Origin: Streptosporangium violaceochromogenes
GTDB lineage: Bacteria > Actinomycetota > Actinomycetes > Streptosporangiales > Streptosporangiaceae
Assembly (NCBI RefSeq): GCF_014654615.1
Contig: NZ_BNBB01000018.1
Coordinates: 48,707 to 112,706, forward strand
DNA length: 64,000 nucleotides
Direction: 5' to 3'
Below, one piece after another: positions 48,261 to 56,403 of this stretch. The translations under genes were made by a program, and so were the position numbers. Within the stretch, counting starts at the first letter, position 1, and each line of letters opens with the position of its first letter. The notes under the pieces are model-generated. The model did not search any database, had not been told where the DNA came from, and worked only from the letters and a program-made list of their open reading frames with translations.

Positions 48261-50746
48261 TGGCCGACGACTTCCGGATGCTGCCCCACGACATCGAGGC
48301 GGAAATGGCCGCCCTCGGCGCCGCGATGCTCACCCCCCACGCCGCCAACGTCGTGTTCACCCAACTGTCGGCGGACCACTTCTACCGAACCAAGCACCGG
48401 CCGACGTTCCGCGCGATCGTCGACCTGTACCGGCGCGGCGAACCCGTCGACGTCCTCAGCGTCCGCGCCGAACTCGAACGCGTCGGCAACCTGGCCGACG
48501 CCGGCGGCCAGGTCTACATCAGCGAACTGTCGGCATTCGTCCCCACCAGCGCCAACATCGGCTACTACGTCAACCAGGTCCGCGAGCTCGGCACCAAACG
48601 CATCGCTATCGAAGAACTCACCCGCATCACCGAACAGGGCTACGCCGACTTCACCACCGCCGACGACCTCGTCACAGCCACCGAAGACGCCATCACCCGA
48701 TTCCGGGCCATGGCCAACGACAGCGACGTCATCGAGGGCTTCTCCACCCTGGGCTCGTTTATCGACGAGTCCGACGAAGACCACGACTGGCTGGTGCCCG
48801 GCGTGCTCGAGCGCATGGACCGCGTCATCGTCGTCGCCTCCGAAGGCGCGGGAAAAGCCCTCGCGCTGGACACCCCGATCCCCACCCCCAAGGGCTGGAC
48901 CACCATGGGAGAACTGTCAGCAGGCGACGAGGTGTTCGGCCCAGACGGCAAGCCAGCGCGCGTCACCTTTGCCACACCCGTCATGACCGGACGCGACTGC
49001 TTCCGCGTGCGCTTCTCTGACGACACCGAGATCATCGCCGACGCCGAACACCTGTGGGTCACCGAGACCCTTCAAGCCCGCGAAGCCGCCGCCCGTCACG
49101 CCAAGAGGAACACCAGCCCCAAGGGGCGAGGAACCGACCAGCGGCACAAGCGGCGGCACTTCCCCGCCATTGTGACGACCGCCGACATCGCCACGACGCT
49201 CCACGCCCGCGACGGGCACACGCTGAACCACTCCATCGAGGTGTGTCGGCCGCTGGAATATCCACCGCAGGAACTACCCCTCGCCCCCTACACGCTCGGC
49301 GCGTGGCTCGGGGACGGCACATCCGCGTGCGCCGAGATCACGTGCGCCGACGTGGAAATCCTGGACCGCATCCGCGCCGACGGGTACGCGATCACCACCC
49401 GCGCGAACATCCGGCACGGGATTTCCAACCCCGGCGAGCGGGAGCGGCGCGTCGCCAAGGCTGTCGATCTGGTCGCCCGCGGCATGGGCGTGGTCCAGGC
49501 CGCACGACACGCCGGGGTCGGCAAGGACGCTGTGGCGTCCGCTGTCGGGGCCCGGCCGAGCGGATGGCGACCCGGTTTCACCCCTGACACGGCCCCGCAG
49601 GATCCATACCTGACCGTTCAGGAACACCTACGCCGGATGGGCGTCCTGGGCGACAAGCACATCCCTGAGATCTACCAGCGCGCCTCGGTGAATCAGCGCC
49701 TTGCACTGCTGCAAGGGCTGATGGACACCGACGGCACCGTGGACCGGAAGGGCGGATGCGAGTTCAGTGTCACGAACGAGCGCCTGGCCCGCGATGTCCA
49801 TGAACTACTGCTCGGCCTCGGCATCAAGGTCTCCATACGCAGCGGCCCGGCGAAAATCGAAGGCCGAGAGACCGGCACCCGGTGGCGATTGGCTTTCCAG
49901 AGCGACCTTCCGGTCTTCTGCCTTCCGCGTAAGGCCGATCGCCTCAGCCCGCTACGGACTCGGCGAGCAAAGCTGCGCTACATCACGGCAGTAGAGCCGG
50001 TCATTTCGGTGCCCGTGCGCTGCATCCAGGTCGATCACCCTGACCGGATGTATCTCGCCGGACGCGCATGCATCCCCACCCACAACACCACGCTGGCCCG
50101 GCAAATCGCCGTCCAGCTCGCGGCCGGCGTCCACCCGTTCAGCCCACACAACCGCATCCCACCAGTACGGACGCTGTACATCGACCTGGAAAACCCGCCC
50201 GCACTGGTGCGCCGTAAGGTCCGTCACCTGGTCAACCTCGGACGCCAGTACAGCGGCTGGGATGACGATCGGGCATGGCGGTGGACCCGGCCTGGCGGTA
50301 TCGACCTGCGCAAGCCCCATGACCAACACCTGGTGGACCGGGTCATCGTCGAATCCCGGGCGGAGTTCGTCGCGATGGGCCCGCTGTACAAGGCGTTCAA
50401 CGAGTCCGGCGAGAAAGCCGAAACCATCAACGGCCAGGTCGCCCGCGTCCTTGACGGCTACCGGGAGCGACACGGCATCGCGTTGTGGCTGGAGACGCAC
50501 GCGCCGATGGAGCAGCAAGGACAGCGGTCGCTGCGCCCAATGGGCTCCGGCGTGTGGTCACGCTGGCCGGAGTTCGGCCTCGCGATGCGCAAGTCCAAGA
50601 ACAACCCGAACCGGGTCCACCTGGAGCGCTTCCGCGGCGACCGCGACGAACGCTCCTGGCCGCACCACCTCGAACGCTCCAGCCCGTGGCCCTGGGCCGC
50701 CCGCTGGGACGGCGGCTTCCCCGTCGAGGAAGCGGCCGGCGCCTGA
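48260..50746 (+). CDS. DnaB-like replicative helicase with intein
   Basis: An 828-residue precursor; removal of residues 200-609 would leave a ~418-residue helicase. The N-extein has a DnaB N-terminal domain (LPHDIEAEMAALGAAMLTPHAANVVF...HRPTFRAIVDLYRRGEPVDVLSVRAELERVG) and enters the ATPase at RVIVVASEGAGK. The C-extein resumes TTLARQIAVQLAAG, completing Walker A, then LYIDLENP and a Walker-B-like FVAMGPLYKA. LETHAPMEQQGQRS and the late GSGVWSRWPEFGLAM motif are RecA-like. It overlaps the initiator gene by one base and is followed by the CHC2 protein. Confidence 0.9.
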   Translation: MADDFRMLPHDIEAEMAALGAAMLTPHAANVVFTQLSADHFYRTKHRPTFRAIVDLYRRGEPVDVLSVRAELERVGNLADAGGQVYISELSAFVPTSANIGYYVNQVRELGTKRIAIEELTRITEQGYADFTTADDLVTATEDAITRFRAMANDSDVIEGFSTLGSFIDESDEDHDWLVPGVLERMDRVIVVASEGAGKALALDTPIPTPKGWTTMGELSAGDEVFGPDGKPARVTFATPVMTGRDCFRVRFSDDTEIIADAEHLWVTETLQAREAAARHAKRNTSPKGRGTDQRHKRRHFPAIVTTADIATTLHARDGHTLNHSIEVCRPLEYPPQELPLAPYTLGAWLGDGTSACAEITCADVEILDRIRADGYAITTRANIRHGISNPGERERRVAKAVDLVARGMGVVQAARHAGVGKDAVASAVGARPSGWRPGFTPDTAPQDPYLTVQEHLRRMGVLGDKHIPEIYQRASVNQRLALLQGLMDTDGTVDRKGGCEFSVTNERLARDVHELLLGLGIKVSIRSGPAKIEGRETGTRWRLAFQSDLPVFCLPRKADRLSPLRTRRAKLRYITAVEPVISVPVRCIQVDHPDRMYLAGRACIPTHNTTLARQIAVQLAAGVHPFSPHNRIPPVRTLYIDLENPPALVRRKVRHLVNLGRQYSGWDDDRAWRWTRPGGIDLRKPHDQHLVDRVIVESRAEFVAMGPLYKAFNESGEKAETINGQVARVLDGYRERHGIALWLETHAPMEQQGQRSLRPMGSGVWSRWPEFGLAMRKSKNNPNRVHLERFRGDRDERSWPHHLERSSPWPWAARWDGGFPVEEAAGA
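48857..50086 (+). other. Intein with LAGLIDADG endonuclease, class-3 features
   Basis: 410 residues inside the helicase P-loop (after GAGK, before TT). Block A starts ALALDTPIPTPKGW with Ala, not Cys/Ser. Block B is ADAEHLWVTE (Trp266 of the precursor). LGAWLGDGTSA and LLQGLMDTDGTVD are the two LAGLIDADG motifs. Block F is VPVRCIQVDHPDRMYLAG (Cys588). Block G is ACIPTHN followed by extein Thr610. The Trp-Cys-Thr set and the non-nucleophilic first residue define class 3 inteins. Confidence 0.88.
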
Positions 50747-50802
50747 CATACAGCCTCAGCGGCGCCCCAGCCGCTGAATCCCCGACGAACGAAAGGATCA
50801 CC

Positions 50803-51201
50803 ATGACCGGCGACGACTGGGAGACGACCCCCTTCCCCGAGTTCACCGAGCAGCAGGTCGCCGCGATCGTAAAGCGATCGCCGGTAGCCGACGTCATCGG
50901 AGAGCACACCTCGATCACCGCGCAGGCCGACGGGACGTTCGCCGGCGTGTGCCCGTTCTGTTCCGGCCTGCGCTCGTTGCATGCGGTTCCGGAGACGGGC
51001 CGCTGGCAGTGCTACTCCTGCCTGGAATGCGGCGACGTGATCGTGTTCATCTGCAAGATGCGTGACCTGTGGCGAGCCGACGCCATCCAGTGGCTGGAGC
51101 ACAGGATGGCCAGCCGTTCCGCCCCTGCCGTCCCGGCTCGCCTCAAGTCCGAAGAGCCGCCTTACAACGTTCAGGGCACCGCGCCGGAGAACACCCTGTG
51201 A
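50803..51201 (+). CDS. CHC2-type zinc-finger, primase-like protein
   Basis: A 132-residue protein from ATG 50803 (GAAAGGATCACC upstream). It matches the DnaG zinc-binding domain: SPVADVIGEHTSITAQADGTFAGVCPFC (residue ~38), then RWQCYSCLECGDVIVFICKMRDL. No TOPRIM or polymerase domain follows, so it may act with the DnaB-like helicase as a stand-alone zinc module or guide the host primase. Overlaps the next gene. Confidence 0.85.
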   Translation: MTGDDWETTPFPEFTEQQVAAIVKRSPVADVIGEHTSITAQADGTFAGVCPFCSGLRSLHAVPETGRWQCYSCLECGDVIVFICKMRDLWRADAIQWLEHRMASRSAPAVPARLKSEEPPYNVQGTAPENTL

Positions 51202-51842
51202 CCCACGACATGACGCCCCCGCCCGAACCGGCAGGTCATGACGGTAAATGCGGCGGCAGGAAACGCGACGACTCCGGCGACACCTGCACCCAGCCCGCCG
51301 GGTGGGGCACCGACCACCCCGGCATCGGCCGATGCAAACTCCACGGCGGATCCACCCCCAACCATGTCACCGCCGCCCGCCTCGAGCAGGCCCGCCGGGA
51401 CGTCGCCACCTATGGCCTGCCCCGGGAGATCGACCCGGCCGCCGCGCTGCTGGAGGAGGTTCACCGCACCGCCGGCCACGTCGCCTGGCTCGCCGCGAAG
51501 GTGGCCGAGCTCGACGAGGGGGCGCTGGTGTGGGGTGTGACCGAGGAGGTGGACAAGGCCGCGGGGGAGTACCCGGGTGTCGACACCACCCGGGCGGCCA
51601 AGCCGAGTCCGTGGCTGGAGCTGTACCAGAAGGAGCGCAGGCACTTGGTGGATGTGTCGTCGGCTGCGATCCGGGCGGGTGTGGATGCCGCGCTGGTGCG
51701 GGTGACCGAGCGGCAGGGCGCCCTGTTGGCGGGCGCGGTCGCTCGGATCCTCGACGGTCTGGGGTTGAGCCCCGAGCAGTGGGCGCGGGTGCCGGAGGTG
51801 GTGCCGGCCGTGCTGCGGGAGGTCGGGGGCGGTCATGCCTGA
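51198..51842 (+). CDS. Terminase small subunit-like phage protein
   Basis: A 214-residue protein from GTG 51198. It opens with a Cys/His unit (CGGRKRDDSGDTCTQPAGWGTDHPGIGRCKLHGGSTPNH), a pattern frequent at the N-terminus of actinophage small terminase subunits. Helices then carry AALLEEVHRTAGHVAWLAAKVAEL and PWLELYQKERRHLVDVSSAAIRAGVD. No large subunit is adjacent, so the assignment rests on sequence pattern alone. Confidence 0.62.
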   Translation: MTHDMTPPPEPAGHDGKCGGRKRDDSGDTCTQPAGWGTDHPGIGRCKLHGGSTPNHVTAARLEQARRDVATYGLPREIDPAAALLEEVHRTAGHVAWLAAKVAELDEGALVWGVTEEVDKAAGEYPGVDTTRAAKPSPWLELYQKERRHLVDVSSAAIRAGVDAALVRVTERQGALLAGAVARILDGLGLSPEQWARVPEVVPAVLREVGGGHA

Positions 51843-52293
51843 CCGGCAGCTGGCCGTGTACCACCCCCGGCCCGGCGACCGGTTCGCCGAGGTGTTCCGC
51901 ACCGCCCTGCCGTGGAGCTACTGGGAGCCGGACGTGGCGGCGGAGACGCTGTTTTGGGTGCTGCGGGCGGCCGAGCCCGCCGACGTCGCCGGGCTGCGGG
52001 ACGACGAGCGGCGGCTGAACGCGGCGCTTCGGCGCCGGGTGGGGCGTCCGCTGGTGGTGGGGGACGCGGTTGCGGTCGGCGGGTGCGTTTTCGTGTGCGG
52101 GCCGTACGGGCGGGCGGTTCCGGTCACACTCGACGGCCCAGCCGGAACCCCGTTTGTCCCGTCCGCCCCAGATGCCCCAAAAAGGTGCCCAGGATCGCCG
52201 CAGGCGGGCGATCACCCCCACCCCGGAACCAGGCTACCCCTCAACCCGTACAGGCCATCTCAGGGCCGCAATCGACAGGAGGTGAACCGATGA
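51835..52293 (+). CDS. Phage protein, unknown
   Basis: A 152-residue protein from ATG 51835, overlapping the previous gene by 8 bases. RPGDRFAEVFRTALPWSYWEPDVAAETLFWVLRAAEPADV precedes a small beta domain (RPLVVGDAVAVGGCVFVCGPYG). The last 50 residues look disordered. Function unknown. Confidence 0.55.
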   Translation: MPDRQLAVYHPRPGDRFAEVFRTALPWSYWEPDVAAETLFWVLRAAEPADVAGLRDDERRLNAALRRRVGRPLVVGDAVAVGGCVFVCGPYGRAVPVTLDGPAGTPFVPSAPDAPKRCPGSPQAGDHPHPGTRLPLNPYRPSQGRNRQEVNR

Positions 52294-52745
52294 AGACCTG
52301 CCACTGGTACGAGCCCGCCGACGAACCCGGCGCCCGCCTGCTCATCCCCGGCTGCGCGGCCCGCGCCGTCGACCCCGACGACGACTGCGCCTGCACCCAC
52401 ACCGCCGACGAGGTGGCCCGCCTCCGGGAGGAGCTGGAGCAGGCCGAGCAGATCCAGCGCTGCGCGTCGGCGGCGCTGGACGACCTCACCGGCGCCGTGG
52501 TGGAGCACGCCGACGGCCGCCAGATCCTCGCCCGAGCCTCCGCCATCCGCCGCGCCCGGCTCGCCGAGCTCGCCGGGCACGGGGCTGCGGGCCTGGAACC
52601 AGACATCGACCTCGCAGACCTTCGCCGCCGCGCCGAGCAGGCCGAGGCCGCCCTTGCCCGCATCCGTGCCCTCCACCGGGTGCACCAGTGCGCCGTCGAC
52701 GGGCACCTCGGAACGTGCCCCACCGCAGAGATCCTCGACTCCTGA
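52290..52745 (+). CDS. Phage coiled-coil protein with Cys start
   Basis: A 151-residue protein; AGGAGG precedes ATG 52290. CHWYEPADEPGARLLIPGCAARAVDPDDDCAC may bind a metal. The central coiled coil is DEVARLREELEQAEQIQRCASAALDDL. It ends CAVDGHLGTCPTAEI. A common actinophage type with no known function. Confidence 0.6.
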   Translation: MKTCHWYEPADEPGARLLIPGCAARAVDPDDDCACTHTADEVARLREELEQAEQIQRCASAALDDLTGAVVEHADGRQILARASAIRRARLAELAGHGAAGLEPDIDLADLRRRAEQAEAALARIRALHRVHQCAVDGHLGTCPTAEILDS

Positions 52746-52797
52746 TGGCCCGAAAACACCCAACCCGCCAGGGCGGCGGCCTCGAGGGGGACCGCCG

Positions 52798-52914
52798 GTG
52801 ACGGGCAAGTACCACGAGCAAAATCCATGGCCACCTGAGGCCACATACAGCGCCCCCCAAAGCGCGGTGGGAAGGATCAGCGCCAGCACCCCGAAAAGGA
52901 GACCCGCGTGCTAG
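52798..52914 (+). CDS. 38-residue phage peptide
   Basis: GTG 52798 to 52914, TGKYHEQNPWPPEATYSAPQ. It overlaps the next gene start and fills an otherwise empty gap. Support is weak. Confidence 0.35.
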   Translation: MTGKYHEQNPWPPEATYSAPQSAVGRISASTPKRRPAC

Positions 52915-53519
52915 TAAAAACAGCCGACTGGATCACCGACCAGTACCAGCAACTCCAAGCATGGGCCACCAGCAAATTCGACGACGACCCCCGCCGAGCC
53001 GAGATCGCGAGAAACCTGGTCACCATCGCCTGCGCCGCAGCCGTAATCGTCACCGTGGCCGTGTCGGCCTGGATGATCGTTTCAATGCTCGGCGCCCTGA
53101 CCATCGGAACAATCCAAATCGCGGTCACCGGCGTGACCTGGGCACTGAAACACGTGGCCGACTGGCACCTGACCGAGGTCATCACCAAACCGGTCCACGA
53201 CTACATCACCGCCCACGCCGCCGGCCTGCCCGCCGGAGCCGACGCAATCTGGGCGGCCTGGGCGACGGCCGGACTGTTGCTGTGGCTGGTCAGCTGGGTG
53301 GCGCGGTCCTGGAGTGCCCGCTTGGCGTGGGTGCTGTACGGCGCAGGGACAGTCGCGATGGTCCACAACGCCAGCCCAGCCACCGGGCAGCTGCTCGCCG
53401 CGGGCATCGCCGTCCTGTACTGGGCGGTGCTGTCGGTGTTCGCCTTCCGAGGCCTCGGCCACCGTCCCGCGGTGCACGTCCATCAGCCTCCTGCAGCCGC
53501 CGCTGCTTCGCCGGAGTAG
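52908..53519 (+). CDS. Phage membrane protein, 4-5 TM
   Basis: A 203-residue protein from GTG 52908 (AAGGAGA upstream). Hydrophobic segments at about 37-65, 66-82, 112-132, 137-152 and 160-185. The N-terminal 30 residues are amphipathic and the C-terminus is cytoplasmic-type (HRPAVHVHQPP). The preceding genes are early/replication, so it may be a lysogenic or early membrane factor rather than a holin. Confidence 0.65.
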   Translation: MLVKTADWITDQYQQLQAWATSKFDDDPRRAEIARNLVTIACAAAVIVTVAVSAWMIVSMLGALTIGTIQIAVTGVTWALKHVADWHLTEVITKPVHDYITAHAAGLPAGADAIWAAWATAGLLLWLVSWVARSWSARLAWVLYGAGTVAMVHNASPATGQLLAAGIAVLYWAVLSVFAFRGLGHRPAVHVHQPPAAAAASPE

Positions 53520-53567
53520 CCGCGCCGGCAGGTCGACGAATGCCTGCACGGTATCTGGGGCCGAGCC

Positions 53568-54098
53568 TCAAATCCGGCGAATCAGCTCCGCCTTCTTCGC
53601 CTCGAATTCCTCGGCCGTGAGAACTCCCGCATCGCGCAATTCGCCCAGTTTGCGCAGCAGGTCATAAACATCGCTGCCCGCAGTCGGCCCTGCGACCTGG
53701 GCGGGCCGGGCGGTCCCGGACGCGAGACGCTCCCGCAACGTGTCCGCGACCTGCTTACCGTCCTTCTTGTCCATGTTCTTGATTTCGGCCTTGTTGCCCG
53801 AGGCGAACACGATCAACGTGCCGAGCAGCATCCCGCTGGACCACTGAACGGAAGAGATCTTGTCCAGCGGGAAGTCCTCGGTGGTCTTCGACATCACCCC
53901 GTCCTTGACGAACAGCAGCCGCCTGTTGGTGAGTACCACCAGCCCGGTGCCGGCCCCGTACTGCCCGCCCGACATGAGGTGAACCTGCTCGTCGTCCCAC
54001 AGGTATTCGATCAGCTTCCTGATCTCCCGTTTCGCCCCGATTTTGCTCTGCATCAGGTTCGCCGCGGCTTGGATGTCCGGACGCAGTTGGTCACTCAT
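53568..54098 (-). CDS. PH-like/SHOCT-domain protein, leftward
   Basis: A 176-residue protein from ATG 54098. Residues ~30-115 resemble a bacterial PH-like domain (EYLWDDEQVHLMSGGQYGAGTGLVVLTNRRLLFVKDGVM...DFPLDKISSVQWSSGMLLGTLIVFASGNKAEI). The C-terminus (VYDLLRKLGELRDAGVLTAEEFEAKKAELIRRI) is a SHOCT domain. Opposite orientation to the operon suggests expression in the lysogen. Function unknown; membrane binding or oligomerisation is likely. Confidence 0.82.
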   Translation of the reverse strand: MSDQLRPDIQAAANLMQSKIGAKREIRKLIEYLWDDEQVHLMSGGQYGAGTGLVVLTNRRLLFVKDGVMSKTTEDFPLDKISSVQWSSGMLLGTLIVFASGNKAEIKNMDKKDGKQVADTLRERLASGTARPAQVAGPTAGSDVYDLLRKLGELRDAGVLTAEEFEAKKAELIRRI

Positions 54099-54386
54099 AA
54101 CCTCTCCTGGGTGAACGAGATCCCCGATTCAGCCGATCAAGGTATGGGATCGGTCCACGAGGGTTCTCCGCTATGCGGGAATCGCCTCCCAACAGTGACC
54201 TTCGCTTCCCACGCCGCCCTTCAACCTTGAGTTGGGGCGACCGCACTCTGGAAGTCGCTTACAGCGGGCGGCGGCTTTGAGCAACGATAGGGAAGCAGCG
54301 CCGCCACCAGTCCCCTACGCCTGCTGCTGCCTTCCCGCGGGCCATGGCTGGGCGGTGGAATGCACGTAGAACATTGAGGAGCAGCT
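54099..54386. other. Intergenic region between divergent PH/SHOCT and DUF2283 genes
   Basis: No gene seen. It should contain the leftward promoter of the PH/SHOCT gene and a rightward promoter for the second part of the phage operon. Confidence 0.45.
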
Positions 54387-54581
54387 TTGACCCTAGACCG
54401 AAGGCCCGCCTCCTACACCTACGACCCGGAAGCGGGAGCCACCTACGTGTACCTGAACGGCCCGATCCCGCCCGGGGGAGTGGCCCGCACTGTCCCACTG
54501 GAGGCGCTGGTCAACCTCGACTACGGGCCAGACGGGAGAATCATCGGCATCGAAATCATCGGCACCGCCGGCCGCGTTTAG
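54387..54581 (+). CDS. DUF2283 protein
   Basis: A 64-residue protein from TTG 54387 with GAGGAG upstream. The DUF2283 signature is SYTYDPEAGATYVYLNG...VNLDYGPDGRIIGIEIIG. Small beta-proteins of unknown role, common in bacteria and phages. Confidence 0.82.
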   Translation: MTLDRRPASYTYDPEAGATYVYLNGPIPPGGVARTVPLEALVNLDYGPDGRIIGIEIIGTAGRV

Positions 54582-54628
54582 CGTTGAGAACCGAACAGGC
54601 CGCCCCCGCCGCAACCCCCGAGGTGACC

Positions 54629-55108
54629 ATGCCCAGCCACGCCTTCGACCTTCGCGAGCCCTGCGCCTGCGGCAGCACGGCAGGCCGCATCGAAAACAGG
54701 AACGGCCAAAACTGCGTCTTCTGCGTCAAATGCGACGACTACCAGTACAACGCCCCCCGTACCGAAGTCGATCGCTATCGCCAGTCCGTGGTGGATCAGC
54801 TGGCTGCGTTCCTGAACGCCCGCCTCGACGAGGATGCGCAGACCGGGCGGCGCATCAAGGCGACCCGCCACGGCACGCTCATCGTCGCCCCGGGGGACGG
54901 CGAGTCACCAACGGTCGTTGAGATCAGCGGCGACAGACTGCTGGCCGAGGTGGAGGCCAAGCGGCGGATCCTCGCTGAGCACGGCCCCGGGTCAGACCCG
55001 TGCGATGCCCACGACGCCGAGTTCCGCACGATCCCGTGCACGACGCTGCTCCTGCTCGCCTTGCCGTACGCAAACCACCGCGACTACCGGGAAGAGTGGC
55101 GGCCGTGA
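54629..55108 (+). CDS. Zinc-finger plus DUF6221-like phage protein
   Basis: A 159-residue protein from ATG 54629 (GAGGTGACC upstream). The N-terminus CACGSTAGRIENRNGQNCVFCVKC is a zinc ribbon. The C-terminal AEVEAKRRILAEHGPGSDPCDAHDAEF...LLLLALPYANHRDYREEWRP matches the DUF6221 tail frequent in actinobacterial and phage proteins. The two are rarely joined. Function unknown. Confidence 0.65.
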   Translation: MPSHAFDLREPCACGSTAGRIENRNGQNCVFCVKCDDYQYNAPRTEVDRYRQSVVDQLAAFLNARLDEDAQTGRRIKATRHGTLIVAPGDGESPTVVEISGDRLLAEVEAKRRILAEHGPGSDPCDAHDAEFRTIPCTTLLLLALPYANHRDYREEWRP

Positions 55109-55310
55109 GCACCACGCTGAGAATCACGGTCACCGACGCGACCGAAGAACAGCACAGCGCCGTCATCCAAGCCCTGCGCGACGCCGGACTGCCCCCACGG
55201 CAGTGGAGCGTCACCACCCAGGGTGAGGCCGCCCCGTCCGGCCCCGCACTGTGGGCCGCCCTCGCCCTGCTCGCAGCCGCCGTCGCGATGCTGCTGGCGT
55301 GGATCTGGGC
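55105..55310 (+). CDS. Small membrane protein, possibly frameshifted into next gene
   Basis: From GTG 55105: a soluble domain (TLRITVTDATEEQHSAVIQALRDAGLPPRQWSVTT) and one membrane segment (ALWAALALLAAAVAMLLAWIWAG). After about 55310 the frame stays open to 55674 but the protein looks like shadow sequence, while coding character moves to the -1 frame. The end given is where the switch seems to occur, not a stop codon. Confidence 0.5.
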
Positions 55311-55568
55311 AGGAGATTTGCGGTCGCCAACCAGCCGAGCGTCGTCCGCCGCCGCTGCCAAGCAGACCTCGCCGAACTGGCCCGCCACACCCCCAGGCCG
55401 GACTCCCAGGACTGTCCTGTCTGCGTCGCCGGCGCCCACTGGGTCGACGAAGGAGAAGACGGCGACGGCAACGAGTATGGCCACGACGAACTGGAGCACG
55501 AGGCAAGCCCTTGCGGGTTCGTCCGCTACCTTGCGCAGGCGTACCGCATCACCGAGGGGGACGATTGA
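55251..55568 (+). CDS. Cys-containing phage protein in the -1 frame
   Basis: The -1 frame is coding from about 55310 to 55568: QADLAELARHTPRPDSQDCPVCVAGAHWVDEGEDGDGNEYGHDELEHEASPCGFVRYLAQAYRITEGDD. Its stop overlaps the next TTG start as in the rest of the operon. Only GTG starts at 55251 or 55299, both inside the previous gene and lacking ribosome sites, are available. A frameshifted fusion with the gene before it is the alternative. Confidence 0.55.
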   Translation: MGRPRPARSRRRDAAGVDLGRRFAVANQPSVVRRRCQADLAELARHTPRPDSQDCPVCVAGAHWVDEGEDGDGNEYGHDELEHEASPCGFVRYLAQAYRITEGDD

Positions 55569-55954
55569 GCGAGCACTCCTGCGAGCCGCCCGTGGACCCG
55601 ACCGACGACCCACCCACCTGGACATGCCCCTGCGGGAGGGTGTGGGAGCTATGGCACCTGGCGCCGGCCCGTGAAGGAGCGTTGAGCGCCCTCAGAGCTT
55701 TCGTGCACGACCGCGGATGGAGCGAGCCGTACCGGATCAAAGTCGAAGGCGAGGAGGACTTTGACATCGTCGCGGACCGGGCCGTCCACCGCCTCACTCC
55801 GGAACTGGTAGCGCGGTTCCGCGCTGCGGAGGACGAGATGTACGCCGCGGCCAACGCCGTCACGGCCTACCTGAAAACAACCGGCCAGCCGAGACCATGG
55901 GGGATGCCGGACGAAGACTGGAACAAGGCCGCCGAACTCAAGGAGGAGCGTTGA
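55565..55954 (+). CDS. Phage protein, unknown
   Basis: A 129-residue protein from TTG 55565 (GGGGGACGA upstream). It starts SEHSCEPPVDPTDDPPTWTCPCGRVWEL, a Cys cluster, and has DIVADRAVHRLTPELVARFRAAEDEMYAAANAVTAYLKTTGQ. Overlaps the phosphatase gene start. Confidence 0.6.
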   Translation: MSEHSCEPPVDPTDDPPTWTCPCGRVWELWHLAPAREGALSALRAFVHDRGWSEPYRIKVEGEEDFDIVADRAVHRLTPELVARFRAAEDEMYAAANAVTAYLKTTGQPRPWGMPDEDWNKAAELKEER

Positions 55955-56370
55955 GCAACCCGCTGTGGATCGTCGACCTCGACGGCACCCTCGCCCTCCG
56001 CGCCGACCGCGGGCCGTACGACTGGCACCGGGTCGGCGAAGACCTCCCCAACCCACCCGTCGTCGCCGTTGTCCAAGCCCTCATCCACGCCCGGCACCCC
56101 ATCGCCTACGTCTCCGGCCGCAAAGAGTGCTGCCGCCGCCAGACCGAGATGTGGCTATGCGCCAACGTCGGCCACTGGGACCAGGCCGAAGGGCTGTGGA
56201 TGCGCGACGACCACGACAACCGGCCCGACACCCAGGTCAAACACGACCTCTACCAGCAGCACTTCGCCGACAGGGACATCGCCGGCGTCATCGACGACCG
56301 GGCGAACGTCACCGCGATGTGGCGTTCCCTCGGTCTCACCGTGTTCCAGGTCGCCGAAGGAAATTACTGA
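55951..56370 (+). CDS. Polynucleotide kinase 3'-phosphatase-like HAD protein
   Basis: A 139-residue protein from TTG 55951 (AGGAGGAGCG upstream). HAD motif I is IVDLDGTLA (Asp9, Asp11), motif II is YVSGRKE (~54), the Lys is in QVKHDLY (~93) and motif IV is GVIDDRANV (~110). The spacing YDWHRVGEDLPNPPVVAVV and the ending LTVFQVAEG match the phosphatase domain of T4 polynucleotide kinase. There is no kinase domain. It probably removes phosphates from nucleic-acid ends and sits upstream of two more RNA-repair-type genes. Confidence 0.82.
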   Translation: MSNPLWIVDLDGTLALRADRGPYDWHRVGEDLPNPPVVAVVQALIHARHPIAYVSGRKECCRRQTEMWLCANVGHWDQAEGLWMRDDHDNRPDTQVKHDLYQQHFADRDIAGVIDDRANVTAMWRSLGLTVFQVAEGNY

Positions 56371-56403
56371 GCCCGCTGATCCACCGCCGGGCAAACTGGC
56401 CCC

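Noticed and set aside
55311..55674. C-terminal extension of the 55105 gene in its original frame
   Set aside because: Past ~55310 the protein is Thr/Ala/Arg-rich filler and overlaps two better genes in other frames.
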